Positions 19,268 through 28,285 of a stretch of 64,000 bases of DNA are shown here, one piece after another; positions within the stretch are counted from its first letter, which is position 1, and every line of letters starts with the position of its first letter. Location: the NCBI GenBank assembly GCA_964443135.1, contig CAYUBQ010000010.1, positions 1 to 64,000 of the forward strand, given 5' to 3'. Below the pieces are notes generated by a model. The model made no database searches. It was not told the origin of the DNA and saw nothing but the letters and a program-made list of their open reading frames with translations. This stretch comes from JAIPEI01 sp964443135. GTDB taxonomy: Bacteria; Desulfobacterota; DSM-4660; Desulfatiglandales; HGW-15. The translations under genes were made by a program, and so were the position numbers.

Positions 19268-20566
19268 TCAGATCTCGTCCGGGCGGTACTGTTCGGGGTC
19301 CAGCAGGGAGAGCGCCTCCCCTGCGGTGAAGAGCGATCCGGTGACAAGGATCAAATCCTCAACATCGGCTATTTTCATTGCCCTGTCAAGCGCTTGTGCC
19401 AGCGTGGGGGCGATTTCACCGGGCCTGCCCATGGGGGCGGCGGCCCGCCGGAGCGTCTCGGGATCGGCCGCCCGCGCGTACACGGGACGCGTGTAGATCA
19501 CGGTATCGGCCAGGGGGAGGATCTCCTCGAGAACGGCCGGGATGTCCTTGTCGGCCATGACGCCGATGACCAGGACGAGCCGCCGGTAGGAAAAAGCGCG
19601 GGGCAGGGCGTCCGCCAGGGCCCGGAGGGCCCTCGGGTTGTGCCCGCCGTCCACGACCACGGCCGGGTCCCGCCCCATGAGGTGCATGCGCCCGGGCCAG
19701 GAGGCCCGGGCCAGGCCCTCCCGCACGTGATTCTCCTCCACGCGGATCCCCCGGCCCGCCAGCAGCTCCAGGGCCGCCAGGGCCAGGGCCGCGTTCCGGC
19801 CCTGGAACCGGCCCGGAAGCCCCACCCGGAGCCCCCGGAGCGTCCAGTCCGTCCCGTGGTAGCTCAGCCCGCCTGAGCCTTGCCGGTAGCGCACGTCGCG
19901 GCCCAGGCGGATCATGGGGGCCCCCTTTTCGAGGCAGGCCCGCTCCACGCGCCGGATCACCGGGGGCTGGGTCACGCCGGTGACCAGCGGCACGCCGGGC
20001 TTGACGATGCCCGCCTTCTCCCCGGCGATGTCCACGAGACGCCGGCCCAGGTAGTCCTGGTGCTCCAGTCCGATGTTCGTGATCACGGTGACCAGGGGGT
20101 CGATGACGTTGGTGGCGTCCAGGCGTCCCCCCATGCCCACCTCCATGAGGGCCACGTCCACCTCCTCCCGGGCGAAGTACACCAGGGCCATGGCCGTGAC
20201 GATTTCGAAGAAGGTCGGCGGCTCCCTCGGGTCGATCGCGGCCAGCAGCTCTGCGGCCAGGCCGGCGGCCGTCTCCCGGGACATCTCCCGGCCGTTGATG
20301 CGGAACCGCTCGGTGAACCGCACCAGGTGGGGGGACGAGTAGAGGCCCACCTTCAGGCCGGTCCGCTCCAGCACGGCGGCCGCCATGGCCGCCACCGAGC
20401 CCTTGCCGTTGGTCCCGGCGATGTGGACGTAGCGGCGTCCGCGATGGGGATCGCCGAAGGCCCCGAGGAGGTTGGCCGTCTTGGAGAGCCCGAACTTGAT
20501 GCCGTACTTCTGCAGCGCGTAGAGACGTTCCAGGGCCTCGGGGTAGGTCATGCCGTCGGTCTTCAT
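19268..20566 (-). CDS. folC: Bifunctional dihydrofolate/folylpolyglutamate synthase
   Basis: 432 codons. It adds glutamate to dihydropteroate and folates using ATP. Seen: P-loop HIAGTNGKGSVAAM at about residues 48-61; the Mur-ligase style central domain with MEVGMGGRLDATNVI and TNIGLEHQDYLG; and the C-terminal domain with VVDGGHNPRAL. The short N-terminal YGIKFGLSKTANLL is the typical FolC substrate loop. It sits 24 bases after the helicase stop and 6 bases before lptD, so it is part of a leftward operon. Confidence 0.96.
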   Translation of the reverse strand: MKTDGMTYPEALERLYALQKYGIKFGLSKTANLLGAFGDPHRGRRYVHIAGTNGKGSVAAMAAAVLERTGLKVGLYSSPHLVRFTERFRINGREMSRETAAGLAAELLAAIDPREPPTFFEIVTAMALVYFAREEVDVALMEVGMGGRLDATNVIDPLVTVITNIGLEHQDYLGRRLVDIAGEKAGIVKPGVPLVTGVTQPPVIRRVERACLEKGAPMIRLGRDVRYRQGSGGLSYHGTDWTLRGLRVGLPGRFQGRNAALALAALELLAGRGIRVEENHVREGLARASWPGRMHLMGRDPAVVVDGGHNPRALRALADALPRAFSYRRLVLVIGVMADKDIPAVLEEILPLADTVIYTRPVYARAADPETLRRAAAPMGRPGEIAPTLAQALDRAMKIADVEDLILVTGSLFTAGEALSLLDPEQYRPDEI

Positions 20567-20590
20567 TCGTTCTTCGTCCGCCTCGATCGC

Positions 20591-22768
20591 CTACATCTTC
20601 TCCAGGGTCGTGTACTCCAGGTGCAGCAGCTTCCGTCCCGCGTTTCGAAAGAGCACCTCCACCTTGTCCTCTCCCCGGAACCGGGAGATCACGCCGGGGC
20701 CGAAGGCGGGATGCTTCACCCGGTCCCCCAGCCGGAGACCCTCGGCCCGGCCCCTCCCCTCGAAGCCGGCCATGGCCCGCAGGGTCCGGCGATCCGGAGC
20801 CCTCCGGGGCCGTGCGAGCTGCCGGTTCGTCCCGTGCACCAGGACCTCCTCGGGGAGCTCCCGCACGAAGCTGGAAAGACCGCCGTGGCAGTATCCTTCC
20901 ACGCCGCCCGAGGCGTACCGGACGGGCCGGGACTCCATGCCCGGGTAGCAGAGGTAGAGCTCGTCCCGGGCCCGGGTGGCCGCCACGTAGAGAAGCCGCC
21001 GCTCCTCCTCCAGGTCGTCCTCGCTGCCGTAGGCCCGGGGGGAGGGAAAGTAGCCCTCCATGACCCAGATGACCACCACCACAGGCCACTCCAGGCCCTT
21101 GGCCGAGTGGACCGTGGAAAGGGTCAGGCAGTCCGAGGGCCGCGCCTGCTCGAGGTCCGCCGAGCTGGTGGGGGGCTCCAGGGTCAGGTCGTCCAGAAAG
21201 GAGCGCAGGCTCCGGTAGCGGGACGCCATGGCGGGCAGCTGCTGGAGGTCGTTCATCCGCTTGGGGAAGTCGTCGAACCGCTCCCGGAGGATGGGTTCGT
21301 AGTAGGAGATGACCGTCTCCACGGCCTCCCGTGGGGAAGGGTCGGTCCTGGAGATGCGCTCGAGGACCGAGGCCAGCGTTTCGAGCCCGCTCTCCCGGCG
21401 TCCCGCGCCGGGCCAGTCCCCGATCCGGTGGGGCTCGCCGCCGCTCTCCTTGAGCCAGGCCGCGATGGACTGGCTCTTTCCCGGCCCGATGTTCTTCACC
21501 AGCCGGAGGATCCGTCCCAGGCTCACGGCGTCGTCCGCGTTGGCCGCCACCCGGAGGTGGGCCAGGAGGTCCTTGATGTGGGCGGACTCCATGAACTTGA
21601 ACCCGCCGTACTTGACGAAGGGGATGTCGTGTCGGCCCAGCTCCAGCTCCAGCTCGAAGGAGTGGAAGGCGGCCCGGAAGAGCACGGCGATCTCCGAAAG
21701 GGGGCGGCCGCTCTCCCGCTGCTGCTGGACGAGGCCGCGCACGAAGGCGGCCTGCTCGGGCTCGGTCCGGGTGTCCACCGCCCTCGGCGGCTCCCCGCCG
21801 GCCCGGCTGGTGGTCAGGCACTTCGCGTACTTCTGGGACGCCCGGGACATCAGGGCGTTCGTGAAGGAGAGGATCGGCTGGGTGGAGCGGTAGTTCTCCT
21901 CCAGCTTGATCACCCGGGCCTCCGGGAAGATCTCCGGGAACTCGAACATGTTCCGGAAGCTGGCCCCCCGGAAGGAGTAGATGGACTGGGAGTCGTCTCC
22001 CACCACCATGACGTTCCCGTGATCGGCGGCGAGCCATCGGATGATCTCGGCCTGGATGCCGTTGGTGTCCTGGTACTCGTCCACCATGATGTACCGGTAC
22101 TGCTCCGCCAGTAGCCGGCGGATCTCCTCGTGCTCCGCCAGGAGCCTCCTCAGGTTGATGAGGAGGTCGTCGTAGTCCATGAGCTGGTTGTTCCGCTTGT
22201 AGTCCCGGTAGAGCTTCGACAGCTTCTGGAGGTGTCCCGCGTACTCCAGGAACTGGGAGAACTCCTCCTCCACCAGGGACTCGACGGAGGTCTGGAGGTT
22301 CACCGCCTTGCTCACGATGGTGGCCAGGGTGGACCGCTTGGGAAACCGCACGGACCCTTTGGCCACGTGAAGGTCCTTCACCAGCGACTGGACCACCTCC
22401 TCCATGTCCGCCCGGTCCATGATGGTGAACCGGGGCCCGAAGCCGATCCGATCGGCGTGGGTTCGAAGCACGCGGTGGGCCAGGGAGTGGAAGGTCCCCC
22501 CCGAAACGCGGCGGCACCTCGCGTCCGCCAGGCCGGCGGCGCGCTCCAGCATCTCGGAGGCCGCCTTGCGCGTGAAGGTGAGCAGGAGGATCCGGTCCGG
22601 CGGGATCTCCGACTCCACGAGGCGGGCCACCCGGTAGACCAGGGTCCGGGTCTTTCCGCTCCCGGCTCCGGCGATGACGAGGACCGGCCCCTCGATCGTG
22701 GTCACCGCCTGGAGCTGGGCCGGGTTCAGGAGTCCCTCGTAGTCGATCTGAGCGGCCTCGTTTTCCAT
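20591..22768 (-). CDS. UvrD/PcrA-type superfamily I ATP-dependent DNA helicase
   Basis: 725 codons. A 3'-5' helicase for repair and replication-conflict clearance. Motifs in order: Q motif LNPAQLQAV, Walker A IAGAGSGKTRTL (residues about 32-43), motif Ia LLTFTRKAA, motif II MVDEYQDTN, motif III VVGDDSQSIYSFRGA, motif IV LEENYRST, motif V STVHSAKGLEWPVV and motif VI LLYVAATRARDELYL. The C-terminus (FGPGVISRFRGEDKVEVLF) is the Tudor-like PcrA tail that contacts RNA polymerase. The start is ATG (MENEAAQIDYEGLLN), 123 bases downstream of the preceding gene. Confidence 0.95.
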   Translation of the reverse strand: MENEAAQIDYEGLLNPAQLQAVTTIEGPVLVIAGAGSGKTRTLVYRVARLVESEIPPDRILLLTFTRKAASEMLERAAGLADARCRRVSGGTFHSLAHRVLRTHADRIGFGPRFTIMDRADMEEVVQSLVKDLHVAKGSVRFPKRSTLATIVSKAVNLQTSVESLVEEEFSQFLEYAGHLQKLSKLYRDYKRNNQLMDYDDLLINLRRLLAEHEEIRRLLAEQYRYIMVDEYQDTNGIQAEIIRWLAADHGNVMVVGDDSQSIYSFRGASFRNMFEFPEIFPEARVIKLEENYRSTQPILSFTNALMSRASQKYAKCLTTSRAGGEPPRAVDTRTEPEQAAFVRGLVQQQRESGRPLSEIAVLFRAAFHSFELELELGRHDIPFVKYGGFKFMESAHIKDLLAHLRVAANADDAVSLGRILRLVKNIGPGKSQSIAAWLKESGGEPHRIGDWPGAGRRESGLETLASVLERISRTDPSPREAVETVISYYEPILRERFDDFPKRMNDLQQLPAMASRYRSLRSFLDDLTLEPPTSSADLEQARPSDCLTLSTVHSAKGLEWPVVVVIWVMEGYFPSPRAYGSEDDLEEERRLLYVAATRARDELYLCYPGMESRPVRYASGGVEGYCHGGLSSFVRELPEEVLVHGTNRQLARPRRAPDRRTLRAMAGFEGRGRAEGLRLGDRVKHPAFGPGVISRFRGEDKVEVLFRNAGRKLLHLEYTTLEKM

Positions 22769-22891
22769 GGGTCGCGAATCCTCGTGGTCCGGCGCCCGGG
22801 AACGCCGGGGTCTGCGACTTCACCTCTTGCCGCCTCCCCGAAAGGCGTGCTGGTGCCCATCCATAAAAGACCCTTTCTGGATGGTAACGCG

Positions 22892-23743
22892 CTAGCGAAA
22901 GAGCGAGATCATCACGGGAACCATGGCGGCGAGCAGGACCGCCACGGCCAGGACCGTCATCAGCACGAACGCCAGGATCACCCGGGCGTAACTGGTCTCG
23001 TGGATCTCCCGCAGGCCGACCACCAGCACCACCACGTACCAGAGGCTGCCGATCAGTCCGCCCAGAAACGGGACGGCCCCGAAGATCTGGGTCATCTGCC
23101 CGTAGGCGACCACCCGGAAGGTCCCCTCGAACCCGTGCCCGGCCCCCCGCGCCGCCCGCAGGAAGACGTGGAGAACCCCGCTGACGACGAAGAGGCCCAG
23201 TGTGACCAGAAGGGGTGCGAGCACCAGGAGCAGGGGAAACAGGAGCGAGACGTTGAAACGCGACGAGACGGCCTGGAGGCCGCCCCCGAGTCCCAAGACG
23301 GCCGTCGCCAGCTCCCAGAACAGACTGAGCATCACGCCCAGGGAACCGAAGAGGAGGCCGGCGGCGAACGGTTCCCTCAGGCCGGCTCGACGGTGAAGGC
23401 TCCGAAAGAATGCCGCCGGGTGGAAGAGAACGGAAACGAAGGTGCGGTGGACGCCCGTCCAGAGGCCGATCCGGGAGCGGTCCTCCCAGGGGGAGGGCCC
23501 GCGCCCTGGTTCCGGAGCCGTGGCATCCGGGGGAGGCGCTTCCTCCCCGCCGGTGTCCCCTGAAGCGGATCCCGCCGGCCCACCCTCCCGCCCGGCAGGC
23601 GAAGGCTCCGGGGGCTTTTCCGGCTGGAGGGGAAAACGCTCCCGGCAGCGGGGGCAGGCGGCGAACCGTGCCTTCTCGGGAATCCGGCTCCCGTCGACCC
23701 ACGTGGTGAATCCGCAGTGGGGGCAGGCGACCCTGACCTTCAC
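22892..23743 (-). CDS. Zinc-ribbon plus Yip1-type membrane protein
   Basis: 283 codons from the GTG at 23743, which overlaps the previous gene's stop (GTGA) and has GAGGGGAG upstream. The N-terminal 35 residues form a two-Cys-pair zinc ribbon (CPHC and CPRC) of the kind found at the start of many sulfate-reducer proteins. A Pro/Gly-rich linker follows, then about five hydrophobic helices with the Yip1-domain layout. The function of bacterial Yip1 proteins is unknown; inner-membrane location is inferred. Translational coupling to the small Cys protein suggests they act together. Confidence 0.8.
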   Translation of the reverse strand: MKVRVACPHCGFTTWVDGSRIPEKARFAACPRCRERFPLQPEKPPEPSPAGREGGPAGSASGDTGGEEAPPPDATAPEPGRGPSPWEDRSRIGLWTGVHRTFVSVLFHPAAFFRSLHRRAGLREPFAAGLLFGSLGVMLSLFWELATAVLGLGGGLQAVSSRFNVSLLFPLLLVLAPLLVTLGLFVVSGVLHVFLRAARGAGHGFEGTFRVVAYGQMTQIFGAVPFLGGLIGSLWYVVVLVVGLREIHETSYARVILAFVLMTVLAVAVLLAAMVPVMISLFR

Positions 23744-24009
23744 CGCCGGCTCCCCTCTTTCCCCCCACGCGCCATGCGTTCGAGCTCCTTTTTCCGGGAC
23801 CATCGCAGGATCCGTCCCCGCAGGCCGGATGCAGCCGAGCGGTCCAGGGCCTCCTCCTGCATGGCGATCCCCGACCGCGTCTTCAGGGCGGCCCGCATGC
23901 AGCCGGTCCGCTCCGGACAGGCGAAACAGTCCTCCGGGACCTCCCGAAGGTCCTGCTTTCCCATGGGAAACACACGATCCAGGTTGCCGTAGCAGTCCTT
24001 CATGAGCAT
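23740..24009 (-). CDS. Small Cys-motif protein upstream of the Yip1-type protein
   Basis: 89 codons from the ATG at 24009, with AAGGCGGA upstream; a second ATG two codons later is possible. The core CFACPERTGCMRAAL (Cys spacing 2 and 5) suggests a small metal site. A second Cys is near the N-terminus (DCYGNLD). The C-terminus is basic. The stop overlaps the next gene by four bases. I know no function; similar short Cys proteins occur as orphans in Desulfobacterota. It is the first gene of the leftward group ending in lptD. Confidence 0.7.
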   Translation of the reverse strand: MLMKDCYGNLDRVFPMGKQDLREVPEDCFACPERTGCMRAALKTRSGIAMQEEALDRSAASGLRGRILRWSRKKELERMARGGKEGSRR

Positions 24010-24158
24010 CGTCCGCCTTACCCGGCGTCTATACACCAATCCGTCCCCGAAATAAAGATCAATCTCCCGGCGCCCCCTGTTCCGGGCGGGCCGCGGTCTC
24101 GGGGCCGGGCCTCCCACCGGATGTCGATTCGCCTGCAGGCAAAGACTGCGTCACGAGA

Positions 24159-24187
24159 TTGACACGTTCCGGTTTTCTCCCTATGAT
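24159..24187 (+). promoter_or_regulatory. Strong sigma-70 promoter
   Basis: The -35 TTGACA (24159-24164) and -10 TATGAT (24182-24187) are separated by exactly 17 bases, a near-consensus housekeeping promoter. The predicted transcription start, about 24193-24195, coincides with the ATG at 24195, so the mRNA would have essentially no leader. Confidence 0.75.
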
Positions 24188-24194
24188 GCGATCC

Positions 24195-24797
24195 ATGAAG
24201 GGAACGAACAGGCTGTACCTGGTGAGGCACGGACAGGTGGAGGGTTTCGAGCGATTTCCGGTCCACGGACGGACGGATGTGGAGATCACGGACGTGGGCC
24301 GCGTCCAGATGGAGGCCGTAGCCGAACGCCTCCGCCACGTCCGGATCGACGCCGTGTTCTCGAGCGACCTGCGCAGGTCCGTCGTGGGTGCGCAGATCAT
24401 CGGCCGGCATCACGACGCACCCGTCCGGTCCCTGCCGGAGCTCCGCGAGATGGACTTCGGGGCGTGGGAAGGGCTGACCCTGGAGGAGATCCGGGATCGG
24501 TTTCCCGAGGAGCTCCAGGAGCGGGAGAAGGACGTCCTGGGCTACCGGATCCCGGGAGGAGGGGAGAGCCTGGGGGCGTTCTCCCGGCGCGTCCTCTCCT
24601 CCATGAAGGCGATCCTGGAGGAACGGGAGGGGGAGGACCTCCTGCTGGTGGCCCACGGCCTCGTGAACCGCGTGCTCATCTGCGACGCCCTGGGCCTGGA
24701 CCTCTCCCGCATCTTCGGCCTGCACCAGGGGTACGGCTGCCTGAACATCATCGACTACTTCCCGGACGCGGCGCTGGTGCGGTTGGTGAACGGGTGA
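24195..24797 (+). CDS. Histidine phosphatase superfamily protein (phosphoglycerate mutase/CobC-like)
   Basis: 200 codons from the ATG at 24195 (MKGTNRLYLVRHGQ). Upstream ATGs at 24183 and 24186 lie inside the -10 box and cannot be the start of a transcript from that promoter. The catalytic motif LVRHGQVEG has the phospho-accepting His. The second acid/His set is AVFSSDLRRS, MDFGAWEGLTLEEI and LLVAHGLVNR. The family includes alpha-ribazole phosphatase (CobC) and phosphoglycerate mutase-like phosphatases; no cobalamin genes are nearby, so the substrate is open. No Shine-Dalgarno sequence precedes the start, consistent with leaderless translation. Confidence 0.88.
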   Translation: MKGTNRLYLVRHGQVEGFERFPVHGRTDVEITDVGRVQMEAVAERLRHVRIDAVFSSDLRRSVVGAQIIGRHHDAPVRSLPELREMDFGAWEGLTLEEIRDRFPEELQEREKDVLGYRIPGGGESLGAFSRRVLSSMKAILEEREGEDLLLVAHGLVNRVLICDALGLDLSRIFGLHQGYGCLNIIDYFPDAALVRLVNG

Positions 24798-24864
24798 CGC
24801 GTTCCCGGGGTCTCCCGCGCCGCCGGCCGGCTCCCTTCGCATCCTTGCGAGAGGCTGACCCGAC

Positions 24865-25545
24865 ATGAGCCGTCCCGAAGACGTGGCCTCCATCCCCCTG
24901 TTCGAAGGGCTCCCGGACGAGGAGATCCTCCAGCTCTCGGCCATTGCGGCCGAAAGGACCTTCCGGCGGGGGGAGAGCATCTTCATGGAGGGCGACGAAG
25001 GGCAGGGCTTCCACGTGGTCCTCTCGGGCCGCGTGAAGGTGTTCAAGCTCTCCATGGAGGGCAAGGAGCAGACACTTCACCTCTTCGGACCGGGCGAGCC
25101 CTTCGGCGAGGTGGCGCTGTTCGCCGGGAGGCGGTTCCCGGCGAACGCCGAGGCCATGGAGGAGAGCCGCGTTCTCTTCTTCCCGAGAGAGGCCTTCGCC
25201 GGCCTCATCCGGGAGAACCCCTCGGTGGCCATGAACCTGCTGGCCCTGATGAGCGTGAGGCTGCGCCGGTTCGCCGCGTTGATCGAGGATCTCTCCCTCA
25301 AGGAGGTCCCGGGCCGGCTGTCGGCCTATCTCCTCTACCTGAGCCGGCAGGGGCAGGGCGGACAGGACCTGGCGCTGGACGTGACCAAGGCGCAGCTGGC
25401 GAGCCTGCTGGGCACCATTCCGGAGACCCTCTCCAGGATCCTGGGCCGGATGTCCCGGCAGGGGTTGATCGAGTCGGACGGGCGGCGCATTCGCATCCTC
25501 GACCTGGAGGGTCTGGAATCCCTGGCCGAAGGCGGAGGTCTCTGA
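24865..25545 (+). CDS. Crp/Fnr family transcriptional regulator
   Basis: 226 codons. The N-terminal cyclic-nucleotide-binding-type beta barrel has FMEGDEGQGFHVVLSGRVKV and GPGEPFGEVALFAG. There is a long dimerisation helix, then a C-terminal winged helix with KAQLASLLGTIPETLSRIL as the recognition region (E-T-L-S-R as in Fnr-type proteins). The protein contains no Cys, so it is not an Fe-S or thiol oxygen sensor; the effector could be a nucleotide or haem. The stop TGA directly abuts the next gene's GTG, so it is probably co-transcribed with the GGDEF protein. Confidence 0.92.
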   Translation: MSRPEDVASIPLFEGLPDEEILQLSAIAAERTFRRGESIFMEGDEGQGFHVVLSGRVKVFKLSMEGKEQTLHLFGPGEPFGEVALFAGRRFPANAEAMEESRVLFFPREAFAGLIRENPSVAMNLLALMSVRLRRFAALIEDLSLKEVPGRLSAYLLYLSRQGQGGQDLALDVTKAQLASLLGTIPETLSRILGRMSRQGLIESDGRRIRILDLEGLESLAEGGGL

Positions 25546-26814
25546 GTGAACGACTCCCCGTCCCCATCCCGGAGGATCCTCGTGGTCGAAGACACCCGCT
25601 CGATCTCCGGGTTCCTCTGCCGCCAGATCGAGGAGACCCTGGATTTCGAGCCGGTGCCCGCCTACACCCTGGCGGAGGCGGCGTCCATTCTCGTGGAGGA
25701 CGAGACGTTCTTCGTCGCGGTCCTGGACCTCAACCTACCGGACGCCGCGGACGGCGAGGTGGTGGACCTGGTACTTCAAAGAGGGATCCCGGCCGTCGTC
25801 CTCACCGGCTCGTTCGACGAGGCCCTGCGCGAGAAGATCCTGGGCAAGAACGTGGTGGACTACATCCTCAAGGACAGCCCGGGAAGCCTGGACCAGGTGA
25901 TGAATCTGATCCAGAGGATCTACCGGAACCAGGAGGTCGGGGTCCTGCTCGTGGACGACTCCCGTTTCTTCCGATCCTTCTGCCGGACCCTTCTCGAGGC
26001 CCACAAGTTCCGCGTGCTCGAGGCCGGGAACGGGAAGGAAGGCCTGGACGTCCTGAGCCGGAACCCGGACGTGCGCCTGATCATCACGGACTACAACATG
26101 CCGGAGATGGACGGCTTCGAGTTCGTCTCCCGGGTGCGCGAGGTGCACGAAAGAAACGAGGTCGGCATCATCGGGCTCTCCGCCCAGGGTGCGGGCGCGG
26201 TGTCGGCCCGTTTCCTCAAGACCGGGGCCAACGACTTCCTCCCGAAGCCCTTCGCGTCCGAGGAGTTCTACGCGCGGGTCACCCAGAACGTGGAGCTCAT
26301 CGAGTTCATCGCGAAGCTGCGGGAGATCGCCGTGCGGGACCCGCTGACCCGGCTCCACAACCGGCGGCACTACTTCGAGGCCGGGGAGAAGCTTCTGGTG
26401 GAGGCGGCCGGGAAGGGCGTGCGTGCCACGGTCGCCATGGTGGACATCGATCGTTTCAAGGAGGTGAACGACCGGTACGGCCACGAGGCCGGGGATGCGG
26501 TCCTCGTGCGTCTGTCGGAGCGCCTGCGGAGGACGTTCGGCCGGTCCCGCCTCATCTCGCGCTTCGGGGGGGAGGAGTTCTCCGTCCTGACGTACGGGGT
26601 TCACGGGGAGCGGGCGGTCCGGCTCTTCGACGATTTCCGGGGGCTCGTCGAGAACACGGAGGTCCCTTACGGCAACGAACGCATTCGGTTCACCGTCTCC
26701 ATCGGCCTCTGCTGCACCCCCGGCTGCTCCCTCCCCCAGATGATCCGGGAGGCGGACCAGGGTCTCTACCGGGCGAAGCGGGAGGGTCGCAACCGGGTCG
26801 TGATGCAGTCGTGA
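25546..26814 (+). CDS. Two-receiver response regulator with GGDEF domain (diguanylate cyclase)
   Basis: 422 codons from a GTG touching the preceding stop. Domain order: receiver 1 (residues about 9-125, phospho-Asp D61 in AVLDLNLPD), receiver 2 (about 132-250, D182 in IITDYNMPEMDG, Lys in FLPKPF), and GGDEF domain (about 262-422) with RDPLTRLHNRRHYFE and the active-site loop RFGGEEFSV (GGEEF 341-345). An intact loop predicts cyclic di-GMP synthesis. No RxxD inhibitory site is visible just before the loop, so product feedback may be absent. The kinase partner is not adjacent. Linked to the Crp/Fnr gene upstream and 31 bases before the cardiolipin synthase. Confidence 0.92.
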   Translation: MNDSPSPSRRILVVEDTRSISGFLCRQIEETLDFEPVPAYTLAEAASILVEDETFFVAVLDLNLPDAADGEVVDLVLQRGIPAVVLTGSFDEALREKILGKNVVDYILKDSPGSLDQVMNLIQRIYRNQEVGVLLVDDSRFFRSFCRTLLEAHKFRVLEAGNGKEGLDVLSRNPDVRLIITDYNMPEMDGFEFVSRVREVHERNEVGIIGLSAQGAGAVSARFLKTGANDFLPKPFASEEFYARVTQNVELIEFIAKLREIAVRDPLTRLHNRRHYFEAGEKLLVEAAGKGVRATVAMVDIDRFKEVNDRYGHEAGDAVLVRLSERLRRTFGRSRLISRFGGEEFSVLTYGVHGERAVRLFDDFRGLVENTEVPYGNERIRFTVSIGLCCTPGCSLPQMIREADQGLYRAKREGRNRVVMQS

Positions 26815-26845
26815 CGGCCCCTTTTCCGGGCAGGAAGGCATCCCC

Positions 26846-28285
26846 ATGCCGGCGCTAGGCCTCTTCCACTGGGCGATCGGCCTCCTTCACGCGGCCCTGG
26901 GCGTGGCCACCGCGGGGCACGCCCTCCTGTTCAAGCGCGACCCCCGGGCGAGCTGGGGATGGATCGCGGTCATCATCATCTTTCCCATCCTCGGCCCCCT
27001 GATCTACCTCCTGTTCGGCATCAACCGGGTGCAGACACGGGCCAAGAAGCTCACCCGGCGGCTCCCCTTTCTGTTCCTGTTCCACCACGAGCCCCCCGCC
27101 ATTCCCGCGACGGCCCACCCCGAGAAGGACCTCCCCGAACGGTTCGTCCCCTTTGCGCGCATCTCCGACCGGGTCACGAGACGCCCCCTTCTCCACGGCA
27201 ACCGGGTCGAACTGCTCCAGAACGGGGAGGAGGCCTATCCGGCGATGCTGGAGGGCGTGGAAGGGGCCGAGAGGAGCGTCTACCTCGCCACCTACATCCT
27301 GGAGTCGAACGTCACCGGCCGCCGGTTCATCGACGCCCTCGCGCGGGCCCGGCACCGGGGCGTGGAGGTGCGGGTCCTGCTGGACGGGATCGGCGAGCTC
27401 TACTCGTTTCCCTTCAGCGGCCGGCTTCTCGCGAAGCGTGGGGTCCGTGTGGTTCGGTTCCTGCCGCCCACGGTGGTGCCCCCCTCCTTCCACATCAACC
27501 TGCGGAACCACCGCAAGGTCCTGACGGTCGACGGCCGCACCGCGTTCCTGGGCGGCATGAACATCGGCGACCGCCACCTGGCCGCCGACACGCAGAACCC
27601 GTCCCGGGTGGAGGACGTCCACTTCCGGATCCACGGCCCGGTGGTCCAGCAGGTCGAGGAGCTGTTCTGCGAGGACTGGGCCTTCGCCGCGGGGGAGGAG
27701 CTGGGCGGGACGCCGCAGGACCTGGAGCAGGCCGGCGAGGCCGTCTGCCGGACCATCGTGGACGGTCCCAACGAGGATTTGGACAAGCTGGCCGTGATCC
27801 TGGCCGGAGCGGTGTCCACGGCCCGGAGCCGGGTGATCGTCATGACCCCCTACTTCCTCCCCTCCCGGGAGATGATCGGCGCGCTGCAGACCGCCGCCCT
27901 GCGGGGGGTGGAGGTCCAGGTGATCCTGCCGGAGAAGAACAACCTGCCCTTTGTCCACTGGGCCACCCGGAACATGCTCTGGGAGCTGCTCCAGTGGGGG
28001 ATCCGGGTCTTCTACCAGCCCCCTCCCTTCGTCCACAGCAAGCTGTTCCTGGTGGACGGCGTCTACGCCCTGGTGGGTTCGGCCAACCTGGACCCGAGAA
28101 GCCTGAGGCTGAACTTCGAGCTGGCCCTGGAGGTGTTCGACCCGGACTGGGTCGGCCGGATGACCGCCTTTGCGGAGGAGCGCCGCCGCCGCTCCCGGGA
28201 GGTGAGCCTCGAGGAGATGGACGGCCGTTCCCTGCCGGTCAAGGTCCGCGACTCCCTGGCCTGGCTGTTCTCCCCCTACCTGTGA
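26846..28285 (+). CDS. Cardiolipin synthase (phospholipase D family)
   Basis: 479 codons from an ATG with AGGAAGG upstream. Two N-terminal membrane helices (residues about 10-27 and 38-58) are followed by two phospholipase D modules. The first HKD motif is NHRKVLTVDGRTAFLGGMN (about 221-239); the second is FVHSKLFLVDGVYALVGSAN (about 395-415). This is the ClsA/B layout and length. It condenses phosphatidylglycerol, or phosphatidylglycerol and another phospholipid, to cardiolipin at the inner membrane. Confidence 0.93.
   Translation: MPALGLFHWAIGLLHAALGVATAGHALLFKRDPRASWGWIAVIIIFPILGPLIYLLFGINRVQTRAKKLTRRLPFLFLFHHEPPAIPATAHPEKDLPERFVPFARISDRVTRRPLLHGNRVELLQNGEEAYPAMLEGVEGAERSVYLATYILESNVTGRRFIDALARARHRGVEVRVLLDGIGELYSFPFSGRLLAKRGVRVVRFLPPTVVPPSFHINLRNHRKVLTVDGRTAFLGGMNIGDRHLAADTQNPSRVEDVHFRIHGPVVQQVEELFCEDWAFAAGEELGGTPQDLEQAGEAVCRTIVDGPNEDLDKLAVILAGAVSTARSRVIVMTPYFLPSREMIGALQTAALRGVEVQVILPEKNNLPFVHWATRNMLWELLQWGIRVFYQPPPFVHSKLFLVDGVYALVGSANLDPRSLRLNFELALEVFDPDWVGRMTAFAEERRRRSREVSLEEMDGRSLPVKVRDSLAWLFSPYL

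Noticed and set aside
19416..23768. A 1,450-codon open frame on the minus strand over folC, the helicase and the Yip1 gene
   Set aside because: It is on the same strand but in another frame from three genes with clear motifs. The translation has no domain and is dominated by Gly/Arg/Pro.
25546..26814. Cyclic di-GMP feedback (I-site) in the GGDEF protein
   Set aside because: The residues before GGEEF (FGRSRLISRF) do not contain RxxD at the expected distance, so no I-site is claimed.
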